Positions 25,170 through 35,079 of a DNA stretch of 64,000 nucleotides are shown here, piece after piece. Both the position numbers and the translations under genes were made by a program. The notes below the pieces were generated by a model, which saw only the letters and a program-made list of their open reading frames with translations, was not told the origin of the DNA and ran no database searches. The stretch spans positions 930,001-994,000 of the forward strand of contig CBDCAB010000006.1 of NCBI GenBank assembly GCA_965213735.1, written 5' to 3'. Positions within the stretch are counted from its first letter, which is position 1, and every line of letters starts with the position of its first letter. Origin of the DNA: CALDTK01 sp965213735 (GTDB lineage: Bacteria; Bacteroidota; Bacteroidia; Chitinophagales; Saprospiraceae).

Positions 25170-28100
25170 TTACTCGAAGATGTACCTGAGTCCGAGTTGA
25201 CCTGTCCAGCGCGAACTTCTTATACGACCTGCTGTCACCAAATTATCCTCAAAAGGAACGTACTCAGGATTTTCAAGAATGTCTGTAGCGACCGTGTACG
25301 TTGGGACGTTGTTGCCGTCAATTTCTTCCAGAAAGATGGGAGCATATGTTCCAAAGCCGGTGTTGTAGACCTTGCCCCAATTCTCGTTGATGAGGTTGAG
25401 CACATTAAATACATCAAGACTTACCTGGAATGCATGTCTCCGCTCTCCAACCATGATGCCGAAGTCCTGAAGAATACGGGCATCCAACTGGTGTTGAAAT
25501 GGTGCAAAATTGCCGTTCCGCTCTGCGTATCCGCCTCTGTTGTCGGAGAGATAAGGATCGTTTTCGATGAAGGCGTTGAGAGCCTCCCACTGCGCTTCGG
25601 GTGAAACGCCATCACGATTTTCCACCAAATTAATGTCAGCGGGTTCGGCTGGTATGTAGATGACTTCGTTAAAGTCGAAGCCGCCATCGTTGACGAAATT
25701 TCGGTTGCGTGCTCCTACCACGTAAGTGTAGGGGTTGCCGCTTTGCCCGTTGTAGAAGATCGACAGCTTTGTCTCAAATCCATTTGCATAAGCTAGACCG
25801 TAGCTGGCTTGAGCGAAGACCCGATGTCCGGCAGCGAATGTGGACCGGTGAGCTTCATCGAGTTCTTGGTTTCGCCCTGCTGGATTGAAGTAGCCACGCC
25901 ACTGCGATGAATTCTGCGAACTCGTGCCATCAAACAAGCTGTAGCTGTCACCCCAGGTATACCCAACGTTGCCCTGCAGGCCAGCTGCAAAAGTCTTGGA
26001 AATCGAGGTGGTTAAGTTGTACGCGTAGCCTTTGTTGGTGTTGCTCGCTAGGTAAATACCAGTGTACGACGGATCGACTGCTGGAAAGAAATTGTAAAGC
26101 GGCCTGTTATCAGGACCACCAGCAAGTGTTTCTGTAGATGGCTGCAGGTTTAGGCTTTGGTAGCGTGTAGCATTGAAGTTCTTCGAGAAGATACCTTCAA
26201 CAGTAACAATGAAACCTTGACCCAATGCCTGATCTGCTGCGAGGTTGATCTTCAGGACTTGCGGAAGTTTGAAGTCTTCGGCGAAAAGGTCAATTTGACC
26301 AGAAGGTTGGATGTTGTTGGGGTCGCTCAAGTCTGGCGAAAATGGCTGGTTGTTCACGTCACCGACAAACGGAACATCAAATCTGCGGACACCTCCCACA
26401 TTGAGACCATAGTTATTGTATGCTCCACCTGGCCATACCAATGGAATGCGGCTGGTAAATACACCAGCACCACCACGAAACTGTGTAGTCTTACGGCCGC
26501 CAACATTGTAGGTGAAACCAACACGCGGACTGATTAGCAGGGTTGGCTTGATGAAGTCGCCAGTTCTAGCACCTCGAAGGTCATATCCAGCGTCTTCGAT
26601 GAGCGGAACAGTATTCTCATTGAAATTCTCATTGAGTGGTACATCTGTTGGCCAAATGGGCACATCGAAACGCAAACCTGCGGTTAAACTGAACTCGTCT
26701 GAGACCTGAATGTCATCCTGAACGTAGAAACCTAGATTGATTTGCTTGAAATCAGCTATGGCATTCGACTCATCTCCTGAAACCTCATCAACTAAGCTGA
26801 ACGAGCGATCAAATTGGTCTGCATTCTCACCGTTGAGAAAGCGCTCCAGACCTGTAACTTCAACAGTCATAGTGTCTGTGCCCGTAATCACCTGGCGATC
26901 CTCATTGCCATACTGGTAGCGGCCAAAGTTTTCACGGATGAATAGATTACCAGCAGAGAAATACTCAAAGTTGACTCCGAAAAGCAAATTGTGCTTTCCC
27001 TTAAACAGCTGGAAATCATTATTTAGCGTTACAGCATCTTGGTTCAGCAAATTCGCTGAGCTAAAGCGCTCCCCACCAAAGGTTATGGTACCTTCACCAT
27101 CATCTAGGTCGACCTGAGGAAAGTCTTGCTCGAACTGATCACGATCATCACGGACAAATGTACCGGTGATGGTTAGGTTGTTCGACATAGAGTTGCCGAG
27201 CAAGCTATTGAGTTCGATGGCTGAACTATTCGTTCTTGATACAAAAAACTCAGACCCGGTAAGGAAATTCAAGTTTCTATTCGATGAGTTTCGTGCTTCC
27301 AAGTTCTTGGCACCCACGTAACTATGTCGTACTGAAAGTTTGTTCCCGGCCCCCAGGTTAAAATCAAGTTTCCCAAGAAATTTTTCGGAGTCTAAGAATG
27401 CGGTGTTGTTGTCAAAGGCTCCGACATTAAAGTTGTACTGCTCGCTGAGGAGAGTGTTGAGCTGATTCAGCTGATCCTCAGTAGCATTGCCATCGTAATT
27501 ATCTAAATTAAATGGCTGAGGAATTTCATCCCGCTGAATTTCTGCGTTTACGAAGAAGAACACTTTGTCTTCGACGATTGGACCACTGAATCTGGCACCA
27601 TATGTCCGCGCGTTGAACTCAGCGATCTCATTAAAAGCAACACCATCATTGTTTTCGAAGGCGTCACTACGGGTGAAGTTTTCGGAGCGAGTGAGGAAGT
27701 ATGCCGATCCTTTGAAGTTATTAGTACCAGATCTGGTTACTGCATTGATCGCACCTCCAGCAAATCCAGACTGCCTCACGTCAAAAGGGGCAACTGAAAC
27801 CACAAATTGCTCGATAGCATCAATAGACACAGGCTGCACCCCGGTTTGACCACCATTTGTGCCTGATCCAGCAAGACCGAAAACATCGTTGTTGACTGCC
27901 CCATCTATGTAGAGCGTGTTAAAGCGATTGTTTTGGCCGGCGAGGCTGATGGAAAATCCATCTGTACTTTCTCCAATATTAGCTAGCGGATTAAAACGAG
28001 CATAATCCGCGAGGGAGCGTGTGACTGTAGGCAGTGCCTCAATCGTCTCGGCATCAACGACTGTCTCCTGTCCCGTGCGGTCGCCGCTAAATATGCTTGC

Positions 28101-28481
28101 TCGATCGGCTACTACTTCCACACCTGTTAGCTCTACCGCAGTCTCTGATAGGCTGACGTTGTACTGAAAGCGCTCACCTAAACCAAGAGATATATCTTCA
28201 GCAATTTGCGGCTCGTAGCCAGTGTAGGTGATGGTAAGTGTGTAAGGTCCTCCGACACGGACGCCAGGAATTCGATAGAAGCCATCCAAGTCTGTACTGT
28301 TCCCGTAGAGGCTGCCAGATGGTTCATGAACTGCGGCGACATTAGCCCCTATGAGCGGCTCGCCATTTGTATCGGTGATGCGTCCAAAGATCGACGCCGT
28401 AGTCACGCCCTGACCGCTCGCAGCAAAAGAGAGCAGCAGAGAGAGTGACAGCACCGAAAGCGTGTAGACAAACTTGTTCAT
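25170..28481 (-). CDS. Oar-like TonB-dependent outer-membrane receptor
   Basis: A 1103-residue receptor with a signal peptide (LSLSLLLSFAASGQG), then a carboxypeptidase-regulatory-like domain (SIFGRITDTNGEPLIGANVA, then LDGFYRIPGVRVGGPYTLTI). The plug follows (ETIEALPTVTRSLADYARFN, NRFNTLYIDGAVNNDVFG, IDAIEQFVVSVAPFDVRQSG, GAINAVTRSGTNNFKGSAYF), then a long beta-barrel ending in GQLGLRYIFE with a terminal aromatic. Oar-type receptors have no SusD partner, and none is present. Their cargo is poorly known; roles in protein or peptide uptake or adhesion are reported for relatives. It stands as a single gene with its own terminator. Confidence 0.92.
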   Translation of the reverse strand: MNKFVYTLSVLSLSLLLSFAASGQGVTTASIFGRITDTNGEPLIGANVAAVHEPSGSLYGNSTDLDGFYRIPGVRVGGPYTLTITYTGYEPQIAEDISLGLGERFQYNVSLSETAVELTGVEVVADRASIFSGDRTGQETVVDAETIEALPTVTRSLADYARFNPLANIGESTDGFSISLAGQNNRFNTLYIDGAVNNDVFGLAGSGTNGGQTGVQPVSIDAIEQFVVSVAPFDVRQSGFAGGAINAVTRSGTNNFKGSAYFLTRSENFTRSDAFENNDGVAFNEIAEFNARTYGARFSGPIVEDKVFFFVNAEIQRDEIPQPFNLDNYDGNATEDQLNQLNTLLSEQYNFNVGAFDNNTAFLDSEKFLGKLDFNLGAGNKLSVRHSYVGAKNLEARNSSNRNLNFLTGSEFFVSRTNSSAIELNSLLGNSMSNNLTITGTFVRDDRDQFEQDFPQVDLDDGEGTITFGGERFSSANLLNQDAVTLNNDFQLFKGKHNLLFGVNFEYFSAGNLFIRENFGRYQYGNEDRQVITGTDTMTVEVTGLERFLNGENADQFDRSFSLVDEVSGDESNAIADFKQINLGFYVQDDIQVSDEFSLTAGLRFDVPIWPTDVPLNENFNENTVPLIEDAGYDLRGARTGDFIKPTLLISPRVGFTYNVGGRKTTQFRGGAGVFTSRIPLVWPGGAYNNYGLNVGGVRRFDVPFVGDVNNQPFSPDLSDPNNIQPSGQIDLFAEDFKLPQVLKINLAADQALGQGFIVTVEGIFSKNFNATRYQSLNLQPSTETLAGGPDNRPLYNFFPAVDPSYTGIYLASNTNKGYAYNLTTSISKTFAAGLQGNVGYTWGDSYSLFDGTSSQNSSQWRGYFNPAGRNQELDEAHRSTFAAGHRVFAQASYGLAYANGFETKLSIFYNGQSGNPYTYVVGARNRNFVNDGGFDFNEVIYIPAEPADINLVENRDGVSPEAQWEALNAFIENDPYLSDNRGGYAERNGNFAPFQHQLDARILQDFGIMVGERRHAFQVSLDVFNVLNLINENWGKVYNTGFGTYAPIFLEEIDGNNVPTYTVATDILENPEYVPFEDNLVTAGRIRSSRWTGQLGLRYIFE

Positions 28482-28705
28482 ATCCAGTGAGTGTTAGTTG
28501 GTCGCAAACCTACCACCGCACACATTAAGCCTACGTAAAGCTTTTAACCTCAGTGATTTAACTGTGGATAACTTCCTCGACTCAAAGCCCTCGCTATACG
28601 CGCAGCTACACGTAGCTAGAGCCCACTAGCCACGCATTTGTGCGAGCTCCAACCCGAACCCACCCCGCCTCCAAGACCTTATACCAGTAGATCATTTGAC
28701 CAAAC

Positions 28706-30784
28706 ATGAAGCATTTCCTACCCCTGCTCGCAAGCCTCCTCCTACTCGGATCCACAGCCTCGGCTCAACTCGTGATTTCCGAAATCATGTACAATCCCCC
28801 TGAAACGGGGAATGATTCGCTCGAATTTGTGGAAATCACCAACGCCGGCGACAACCCAATCAATCTCTCCGGCTACAGCCTCATCTATAGCTCTAGCGCT
28901 AACAACCCCATCGCGCTGTCCGGCACGCTCGCCGGCGGAGAAGCCTTTGTGGCCGCAGGCAACGCCCGCGCTTTCACCAACGTCTACGGCAGAGCACCTA
29001 ATACCGAGTGGACCTTCTCCGGATTGAGTAACAGCGGCGACCGTACCCTCACCGTCACTGATGCCAGCGGTACCACCGTCAGCGAAGTGACCTACCTCCG
29101 ATCCGCGCCCTGGCCCAGCAACGCCAATGGCGATGGACCTAGCATCGAGTTGTGCGATTTGAGCGCCGATGAAGCGGATGGCAGCAACTGGAATGCCTCG
29201 ACGAACGCTACGGGCGTAACCATCAACGGCATGCAGGTATTCGCCTCTCCCTTTGACTTTTCCGCAGGCAACTGCGGAGGCAGCACCGGCAATACTGGCC
29301 CTTACCTCCCACGCCAAATCGACCAGCTCACCGGCGTCGACAGCGATGGTATGCTCGATAGCATTGGCACACGAGCTGAGGTCAACGCAACCGTCATCAG
29401 TCCAGACTTCGACGGTGACGATGGCGTAGAGTTCTACATCCAAGACAATACAGGTGGCATTCGCGTCACTGCTGATAACGAGGACTACATGCCCATGATC
29501 GGTGACCGCATCGTGATTCACGGAACGGTGCAGCAACGCGATGGCTCAGCCGAAATTACGCTCGATTCCCTCCTCAGCGTGAGCGCAGGTAACGCTCCTG
29601 CGCCAATGGTCGTCACCGAGATAGATGAAGACATACAAGGCGAACTCGTGACGCTCGAAGATGTCATGATCGCCGACAGCACGCAGTGGCAAACCAATGG
29701 CTCTTTCAACGTCGATGTCGTCGATCAAGCTGGCATGATGACCAGCCTGCGGATCGATGCAGATACTGACTTTGATGGCCTCCAGTACCCCACCGGGACC
29801 TTCGATGTGACCGGTATTGCCATACAATTCGACACCAATCTTCCTTACGATGAAGGCTACCAGTTGCTCCCTCGCTTTGTGATGGACTTCCAGCCCTTCC
29901 TGCCTGGATCGGGTGTGAGCTTTCCTCGCGTGCCCATCGCCTCAGTCATCGGAGAAGATGCTGACGGTATTGCTACTTCTCTCGGCGAGCAAGTGACGCT
30001 GCTAGGAACAGTGGTCGGCTTTAACTTGAGCGACAACGGCCTGCTCTTTACCATTGTCGACAGCGCAAATAATGGCATCGCACTCTACAGCCAAGATCGC
30101 AACTTTGGTTACGTGGTGCAGGAGGGAGACTCCGTGTCTGCTTCGGGAACGATCACTCAGTTTCGGGGACTTACACAGCTCGAATTAGCCGATCTTGGCT
30201 TTGCCTCGAGCGGCAATCCCATACCTTTTCCGACCACAGTAAATGATCTTGATGAGAGCACCGAAAGCAGCCTCGTCACCCTCACAGAAGTCGACTTCGT
30301 CGATCTGAGTCAGTGGCTAGGAGACGGCTCAACCTTCAATGTGGAGGCCACCAACGGCAGAGACACCTTCATCATTCGCATCGACAATAACAGTGAGCTC
30401 GCCAACATGCCAGCTCCAATGGCTAATCGCACCTATAACATCACCGGCATTGGAGGTCAGTTTGACAATCAGGCTCCCTTTACGGAAGGCTACCAACTCT
30501 TTCCCCGGGTAGCTGCAGACATAGATGTGTTTGCAAGTGTAACCGAAGTGGCACCTGCTGAGCTGTTTGTGGTTTTGGCGAAAGCTGATGGCCTACACGT
30601 GCGCAACCTGCAACAGCTACGCTCGCTAAGCCTGTACAACACGAGTGGACAACTCATCGCACAGCGCGACAACCTTCCCGCAGGCGAGCTAATACTGCCT
30701 GTACCTACAGCTCGTGGACAATTGCTGTTTCTCCGCGCTATCAGTGAGCAAGGCCAGGCAGCTACGCAACGAGTGCTGCGATAA
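28706..30784 (+). CDS. Lamin-tail-domain secreted protein with OB-like repeats and T9SS sorting domain
   Basis: 692 residues with a signal peptide (LLASLLLLGSTASAQ). Residues about 22-130 are a lamin-tail (LTD) domain: LVISEIMYNPPETGNDSLEF, SGYSLIYSS and DRTLTVTDASGTTVSEVTYL. Then two homologous segments of about 165 residues follow (LTGVDSDGMLDSIGTRAEVN... and VIGEDADGIATSLGEQVTLL...), each with FYIQDNTGGI/FTIVDSANNGI, HGTVQQRDGSAEITL/SGTITQFRGLTQLEL and EGYQLLPR/EGYQLFPR, resembling DUF5689-type OB folds. The C-terminus (LSLYNTSGQLIAQRDNLPAG) is a type A T9SS signal. An exact 14-mer lies before it. Confidence 0.85.
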   Translation: MKHFLPLLASLLLLGSTASAQLVISEIMYNPPETGNDSLEFVEITNAGDNPINLSGYSLIYSSSANNPIALSGTLAGGEAFVAAGNARAFTNVYGRAPNTEWTFSGLSNSGDRTLTVTDASGTTVSEVTYLRSAPWPSNANGDGPSIELCDLSADEADGSNWNASTNATGVTINGMQVFASPFDFSAGNCGGSTGNTGPYLPRQIDQLTGVDSDGMLDSIGTRAEVNATVISPDFDGDDGVEFYIQDNTGGIRVTADNEDYMPMIGDRIVIHGTVQQRDGSAEITLDSLLSVSAGNAPAPMVVTEIDEDIQGELVTLEDVMIADSTQWQTNGSFNVDVVDQAGMMTSLRIDADTDFDGLQYPTGTFDVTGIAIQFDTNLPYDEGYQLLPRFVMDFQPFLPGSGVSFPRVPIASVIGEDADGIATSLGEQVTLLGTVVGFNLSDNGLLFTIVDSANNGIALYSQDRNFGYVVQEGDSVSASGTITQFRGLTQLELADLGFASSGNPIPFPTTVNDLDESTESSLVTLTEVDFVDLSQWLGDGSTFNVEATNGRDTFIIRIDNNSELANMPAPMANRTYNITGIGGQFDNQAPFTEGYQLFPRVAADIDVFASVTEVAPAELFVVLAKADGLHVRNLQQLRSLSLYNTSGQLIAQRDNLPAGELILPVPTARGQLLFLRAISEQGQAATQRVLR
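30572..30585 (-). repeat. Dispersed 14-mer, exact copy
   Basis: Near the 3' end of the lamin-tail gene, encoding VLAKA at the boundary before the sorting domain. Confidence 0.9.
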
Positions 30785-30802
30785 GTCGACTGCACAGGTA
30801 CG

Positions 30803-30845
30803 AGTTTGCCCTTGCTTCTCACGAGGCAAGGGCAACTGTGTTTTA
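30803..30845 (+). terminator. Intrinsic terminator after the lamin-tail gene
   Basis: Arms AGTTTGCCCTTGC / GCAAGGGCAACT pair around TTCTCACGAG and are followed by GTGTTTT. Placed 18 bp after the stop at 30784 and 24 bp before the patatin gene. Confidence 0.75.
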
Positions 30846-30868
30846 GCGAAAGCCGTTAAAGCTGCCTA

Positions 30869-31702
30869 ATGGCTAAGGGCAGAGGATTGAAAATTGGTAT
30901 TGCACTCAGCGGGGGCGGAGCACGTGGGATCGCGCATATTGGGGTGCTGAAGGCACTGCTGGAGGCTCAAATCGCTCCGACTGTGGTGGCAGGCACATCA
31001 TCAGGAGCTATCGTTGGTTGCCTGTACGCCTACGGCCTCACCATAGCTGAAATTGAGGCTTTCGCCAAAATTGGTAGCTCCCTAAAAATCCTGCGCATCG
31101 GCAATCCTTTGCGTGGCCTCATAAAGCTGACCCTCCTGCGCGAAAAGCTCGAGGGGGTGCTGTCTTGTGACGATTTTAGTTGTCTCAAGTATCCACTGGC
31201 AGTAGTGAGCTCTGATATTCAGGCAGGTCGAGTGGCTGTACATCGCAGCGGCGAACTCATCGGACCCGTGCAGGCGAGCTGCGCAATTCCCCTCGTTTTT
31301 CGACCTGTTGAACTCGATGGGGTGCAGCATATAGATGGTGGCCTGTACATGAACCTACCTGCTAAACCGATCCGGGAGGAGGTTGATCTGCTCATTGGCT
31401 CAAACGTGATGCCGCTCGTCAATGCGGAGGTGGAAGCTATGTCGAGCGTGTTTAGCATTGCCAATCGCGTTTTTGATTTGGCAGTCAATACCACCACTGA
31501 GCCTTCGCGCCAGCTCTGTGACTTTCTGATCGAGCCCGCAGAGGTCATTGGATTTCATGTGTATAACTTCACCAAGACGGCCGAACTCATCGAGGTTGGC
31601 TATCTGGCTGCCCAAGCGATGTTGCCTCAACTTATCGAGCTCATTGACCAAACCACAGCTGATCTGAAGGAGCGGCGAGCGTCGGCCGGAGTGAATTTTT
31701 AA
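30869..31702 (+). CDS. Patatin-like phospholipase (RssA/YlbK type)
   Basis: A 277-residue cytoplasmic esterase. The oxyanion hole is LSGGGARGIAHIGVLKAL, the nucleophile elbow is GTSSG in VVAGTSSGAIVGCLYAYG, and the catalytic Asp lies in DGGLYMNLPAKP, so the Ser-Asp dyad is complete. It matches small bacterial patatins of the RssA group, which act on lipids with often unknown substrate. It converges with the phosphoribosyltransferase (4 bp overlap). A 13/14 copy of the dispersed motif encodes AFAKI. Confidence 0.92.
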   Translation: MAKGRGLKIGIALSGGGARGIAHIGVLKALLEAQIAPTVVAGTSSGAIVGCLYAYGLTIAEIEAFAKIGSSLKILRIGNPLRGLIKLTLLREKLEGVLSCDDFSCLKYPLAVVSSDIQAGRVAVHRSGELIGPVQASCAIPLVFRPVELDGVQHIDGGLYMNLPAKPIREEVDLLIGSNVMPLVNAEVEAMSSVFSIANRVFDLAVNTTTEPSRQLCDFLIEPAEVIGFHVYNFTKTAELIEVGYLAAQAMLPQLIELIDQTTADLKERRASAGVNF

Positions 31703-32190
31703 AACAGCTCGACCCGTGGCTCATCGTCGTAGTAGACGCGGATATCCTCTTGCAAGGTGGTGGCGAGGGTAAGGCCAACGTAGTCGGAATGGACCGGCCA
31801 AGTCTTGTGCTGACGGTCGATGAGCACCGCAATCTCTACCGAAGCTGGGAGTATCTCGAGCAGAGGTTTGGCGGCGTAGAAAGCCGTGCGACCGGTATTT
31901 GCCACGTCATCGACTATGATGAGGTGCTGCCCAGTGAGTTCTTGCACATCGCCCTCGAAAGTGATGCCGCCATGAAGGGGGTCGGCAGGTGAGAGCCGAA
32001 TCCTTTTGACTACAACTTCCAGGGGGTAGCCTTCAGCGTCGATACCCTGCTTAAGGCGCAGCGCTGTCTCGTAGCCGTTGTTGTTGATGCCGAGCAGAAT
32101 CACATGTTCGTGGTCTACGTGTCGCTCCAGAATTTCTATTGCGATACGAGCAAGCTTGCGCTCTATCTGGATGGCATCGAGAATCTGCAT
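31699..32190 (-). CDS. PyrR-like phosphoribosyltransferase
   Basis: A 163-residue type I phosphoribosyltransferase. The PRPP loop is LIIVDDVANTGRTAFYAAKP. IQIERKLARIAIEILERH, VILLGINNNGYETALRLKQG and AVLIDRQHKTWPVHSDYVGL resemble the PyrR group of pyrimidine regulators and uracil phosphoribosyltransferases. The start at 32190 (MQILDAIQIERKLARI) is chosen because the preceding residues of a longer frame to 32256 are not family-like. It is divergent from the Fe-S membrane protein and convergent with the patatin. Regulatory versus salvage role cannot be decided. Confidence 0.82.
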   Translation of the reverse strand: MQILDAIQIERKLARIAIEILERHVDHEHVILLGINNNGYETALRLKQGIDAEGYPLEVVVKRIRLSPADPLHGGITFEGDVQELTGQHLIIVDDVANTGRTAFYAAKPLLEILPASVEIAVLIDRQHKTWPVHSDYVGLTLATTLQEDIRVYYDDEPRVELF

Positions 32191-32312
32191 ACAGCTGCGA
32201 AGTAACGCCGGCCCCACAAATGCGTGGAAAGTATCCCACATTTGCAGCGATATCAAACCTTAGCTGAGCTTGGTTTGATTACTTCGCGAATCTTTGTCTT
32301 CAGTCTGCTAGC

Positions 32313-33683
32313 ATGCTTCAACCCATTGTATTTACCATTGTCTGCATCATAGGCTTCGGCTACGCTGCCTATCAATTCAGCAAGCTGCGACGCAACGTAC
32401 TGCTCGGAAAGGACGAAGCCATTGAACACAATCCAGGTGAGCGGCTGAAAAACACGCTGCTGGTGGCTTTTGGGCAAAAAAAGATGTTTAAGCGCTGGAT
32501 ACCGGCTGTGCTCCACCTGTTCATCTACGTCGCATTTCTTTTTACCCAGATCGAGCTGATCGAGATTCTGGTCGATGGCTTCACGAGTGGTCACCGCTCT
32601 TTTATTGGAGCGCTGGGTGGATTCTATACGGTGATGCTAAATGTTATCGAGGTGCTGAGTGTGCTCGCACTTTTTGCTACAGTCGTGTTCCTCATTCGGC
32701 GCAATGCACTCTACATCCCACGGTTTAACAAGCCGGAGATGCAGGGTTGGCCACACAAGGACGCCAACATCATTCTCTACCTGGAGATCGTGCTGGTGCT
32801 GGCCATCATTGTGATGAACGGCACCGATGTGGTGCTGCAAGGTCGAGATGCAGCCTACCACAGCACCGGCACATTGGCTGTGAGTTCTTGGTTGGGACCG
32901 CTGCTGTTTGGAGGCTTAGACACTTCTACACTCATTGTGCTGGAGCGGATCGGCTGGTGGACGCACTTTTTGGTGGTGCTAGCCTTTCTCAACTACCTCC
33001 CCATTTCGAAGCACTTGCACATTCTCTTCGCCTTCCCCAATGTGTACTATGCCCGCCTCAAGCCGCGAGGAGAAATGGCAAATATGCCGGAGGTGCAAAA
33101 AGAAGTCCAGAGCATGCTCGATCCGAATGCAGCCTTTGAGGAAGTAGACATGAGTGCAGAACTCCCTGAATTCGGAGCTAATGACGTCACCGAACTAAGT
33201 TGGATCGATGTGCTCGGCGGATATGCCTGTACGCAGTGCGGGCGGTGCACGGCTGTTTGCCCGGCCAACATCACCGGTAAAAAACTGAGCCCGCGCAAGA
33301 TCATGATGGACATCCGCTACCGGGCTCAGGAAATCGGCGACAAGCTCGACTCCGGTAACACAGACTACATCGGCGAGCAGCACCGCGAAACCCAGACTGC
33401 GCTCACTAAAGACAATTTTGATGACGGCAAGAGTCTGTTCGACTACATCACGCGCGAAGAAATTCACGCCTGCACCACCTGCCAAGCCTGCATTGAGGCC
33501 TGCCCCATCAACATCAACCCACTGGAGCCAATCCTAAAATTGCGGCGCTACGAAATTCTCACCGAGAGTGCAGGCCCTGGCGAATGGCTACCCATGTTTA
33601 CTGCTATCGAGAATGGTGGTAGCGCCTGGGCCATAGCCGATCCACGCGACAAATGGGCTGCCGAAGCCGAAAGCACTAACTAG
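32313..33683 (+). CDS. Membrane 4Fe-4S dicluster protein (heterodisulfide-reductase-like)
   Basis: A 456-residue electron-transfer protein. The N-terminal half has about five hydrophobic helices (PIVFTIVCIIGFGYAAY, AVLHLFIYVAFLF, VIEVLSVLALFATVVFLI, IILYLEIVLVLAIIVM, WTHFLVVLAFLNYLPI) with His residues suited to a NarI-like quinone/heme module. The C-terminal half carries two 4Fe-4S sites, CTQCGRCTAVCP and CTTCQACIEACP. It is paired with the CCG-domain protein downstream (29 bp gap), a combination conserved in Bacteroidota. Electron donor and acceptor are unknown. Confidence 0.88.
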   Translation: MLQPIVFTIVCIIGFGYAAYQFSKLRRNVLLGKDEAIEHNPGERLKNTLLVAFGQKKMFKRWIPAVLHLFIYVAFLFTQIELIEILVDGFTSGHRSFIGALGGFYTVMLNVIEVLSVLALFATVVFLIRRNALYIPRFNKPEMQGWPHKDANIILYLEIVLVLAIIVMNGTDVVLQGRDAAYHSTGTLAVSSWLGPLLFGGLDTSTLIVLERIGWWTHFLVVLAFLNYLPISKHLHILFAFPNVYYARLKPRGEMANMPEVQKEVQSMLDPNAAFEEVDMSAELPEFGANDVTELSWIDVLGGYACTQCGRCTAVCPANITGKKLSPRKIMMDIRYRAQEIGDKLDSGNTDYIGEQHRETQTALTKDNFDDGKSLFDYITREEIHACTTCQACIEACPININPLEPILKLRRYEILTESAGPGEWLPMFTAIENGGSAWAIADPRDKWAAEAESTN

Positions 33684-33712
33684 CCCCTCGATACCTCAGC
33701 AAGCGAGCCAGC

Positions 33713-34582
33713 ATGAGCGATACGCCCCAAAGTCCTATTGTCGTCGAAACTGTTGATCCGGAAGCAGTGCCTACGCCTGCTGCCGATGAAGTCAGCGTTC
33801 CACTGCGCATTCCTCGCATGGCGGATGTTGTAGCCGCTGGAAAAGTACCAGACATTCTCTTTTGGGTTGGCTGCGCCGGTAGCTACGATGCGCGTGCGCA
33901 AAAGGTCACAATAGCATTTTGCAAAATCCTCAATCACGTCGGCATCGAGTTCGCTATTCTCGGTCAGGAAGAAGCCTGCACAGGTGATCCCGCAAGGCGT
34001 GCGGGCAATGAATTCGTCTTTCAGATGATGGCCGCCCAAAATGTGGAGGTACTCAACGGCTACGGCATCACCAAAATCGTAGCTACTTGCCCGCACTGCT
34101 TCAATACTCTTAAGAATGAGTATCCAGCCCTCGGCGGGCGCTACGAGGTGATTCATCACTCCGTTTTTTTGCAAGGCTTGCTCGATGCGGGTACGCTTCG
34201 TATAGCAGGAGAAGACCCGAGGACGCGTGCGATTACCTACCACGACAGCTGCTACATAGGTCGCGGCAATGGCATCTACGAAGCGCCGCGCGAAGTACTC
34301 GACCAGTTGCGCACCGATATTCGCGAAATGAACCGTATCAAGAAAAACGGACTTTGCTGCGGAGCAGGTGGTGCACAAATGTGGAAAGAAGATGAACCTG
34401 GTGACAAGCGCATCAATACCGAGCGCACCGAGGAAGCACTGGCAACAGGAGCAAATACGATTGCCGTAAACTGTCCTTTCTGCCTCACGATGCTCACCGA
34501 TGGCGTCACCGCAGTCGAGAAACAAGATGAGGTGATGGTGTACGATCTCGCAGAACTGATTGTAAATGCCAATGGTTGGTAG
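33713..34582 (+). CDS. CCG-domain (Fe-S)-binding oxidoreductase subunit
   Basis: A 289-residue soluble partner of the preceding membrane Fe-S protein. Two cysteine-rich CCG-type modules are visible. The first has FWVGCAGSYD, EEACTGDPARRAGNEFVFQM and CPHCFNTLKNEYP, with the middle CC reduced to CT as in relatives. The second has YHDSCYIGRG, GLCCGAGGAQMW and CPFCLTMLTDG and is complete. Such modules bind a noncubane or 4Fe-4S cluster in heterodisulfide reductase HdrB, LutA and GlpC. A role as catalytic head of a quinone-linked dehydrogenase is inferred. The next gene begins 3 bp after the stop. Confidence 0.88.
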   Translation: MSDTPQSPIVVETVDPEAVPTPAADEVSVPLRIPRMADVVAAGKVPDILFWVGCAGSYDARAQKVTIAFCKILNHVGIEFAILGQEEACTGDPARRAGNEFVFQMMAAQNVEVLNGYGITKIVATCPHCFNTLKNEYPALGGRYEVIHHSVFLQGLLDAGTLRIAGEDPRTRAITYHDSCYIGRGNGIYEAPREVLDQLRTDIREMNRIKKNGLCCGAGGAQMWKEDEPGDKRINTERTEEALATGANTIAVNCPFCLTMLTDGVTAVEKQDEVMVYDLAELIVNANGW

Positions 34583-34585
34583 GCT

Positions 34586-35062
34586 ATGACTTGGGAAGAG
34601 CTACCTGATCACGCTCGCGTGTGGATATACAGCGCCAGCAGGCAATTAAGCGATGAGGAGCAGGCTAAGCTGCGTCAACACCTTTCTCGCTTTACCGCAC
34701 AGTGGACGGCCCACCGCAAGGATCTGGCAGCTTTTGGCGACGTCTGGCATGGACGCTTCGTGCTCCTTGCTGTCGATGAATCTCGCGCAGGTGCTAGCGG
34801 CTGCTCTATTGACGCCTCGGTGCATTTTCTGCAGCAGCTAGGGCGCGAATTAGATGTTGACTTCTTCGACCGCATGACATTTTTCGCCGATGCTGGGAAT
34901 GGCTTTCGAGCTTACACGAAAGAAGCTTTTGAGGAGGCTTACAAACGGGGAGAGCTCACTGCGGAGACGCTCGTCGTTGATCCGCTGGTAGACAGTAAAC
35001 GTCGAGTAAATCAAGAATTTGTGAAGCCACTGCGCGAGTCGTGGCACGCGCGCTTCATATAA
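34586..35062 (+). CDS. Conserved Bacteroidota protein of about 158 residues, function unknown
   Basis: A soluble 158-residue protein (VWIYSASRQLSDEEQAKLRQ, then FTAQWTAHRKDLAAFGDVWH, FDRMTFFADAGNGFRAYTKE). Relatives in Bacteroidota databases are often labelled ABC transporter ATPase, but I see no Walker A, Walker B or signature motif, so that name looks wrong. It sits 3 bp behind the CCG-domain gene in the same direction, suggesting co-expression and perhaps a maturation or accessory role. Function not assigned. Confidence 0.75.
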   Translation: MTWEELPDHARVWIYSASRQLSDEEQAKLRQHLSRFTAQWTAHRKDLAAFGDVWHGRFVLLAVDESRAGASGCSIDASVHFLQQLGRELDVDFFDRMTFFADAGNGFRAYTKEAFEEAYKRGELTAETLVVDPLVDSKRRVNQEFVKPLRESWHARFI

Positions 35063-35079
35063 CCTACATCTTTGCACCT

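Noticed and set aside
32253..32594. Minus-strand gene upstream of the phosphoribosyltransferase
   Set aside because: It is the antisense shadow of the Fe-S membrane protein gene starting at 32313.
34586..35062. ABC transporter ATPase
   Set aside because: No Walker A, signature or Walker B motif; 158 residues is too short. The label is likely a propagated misannotation.
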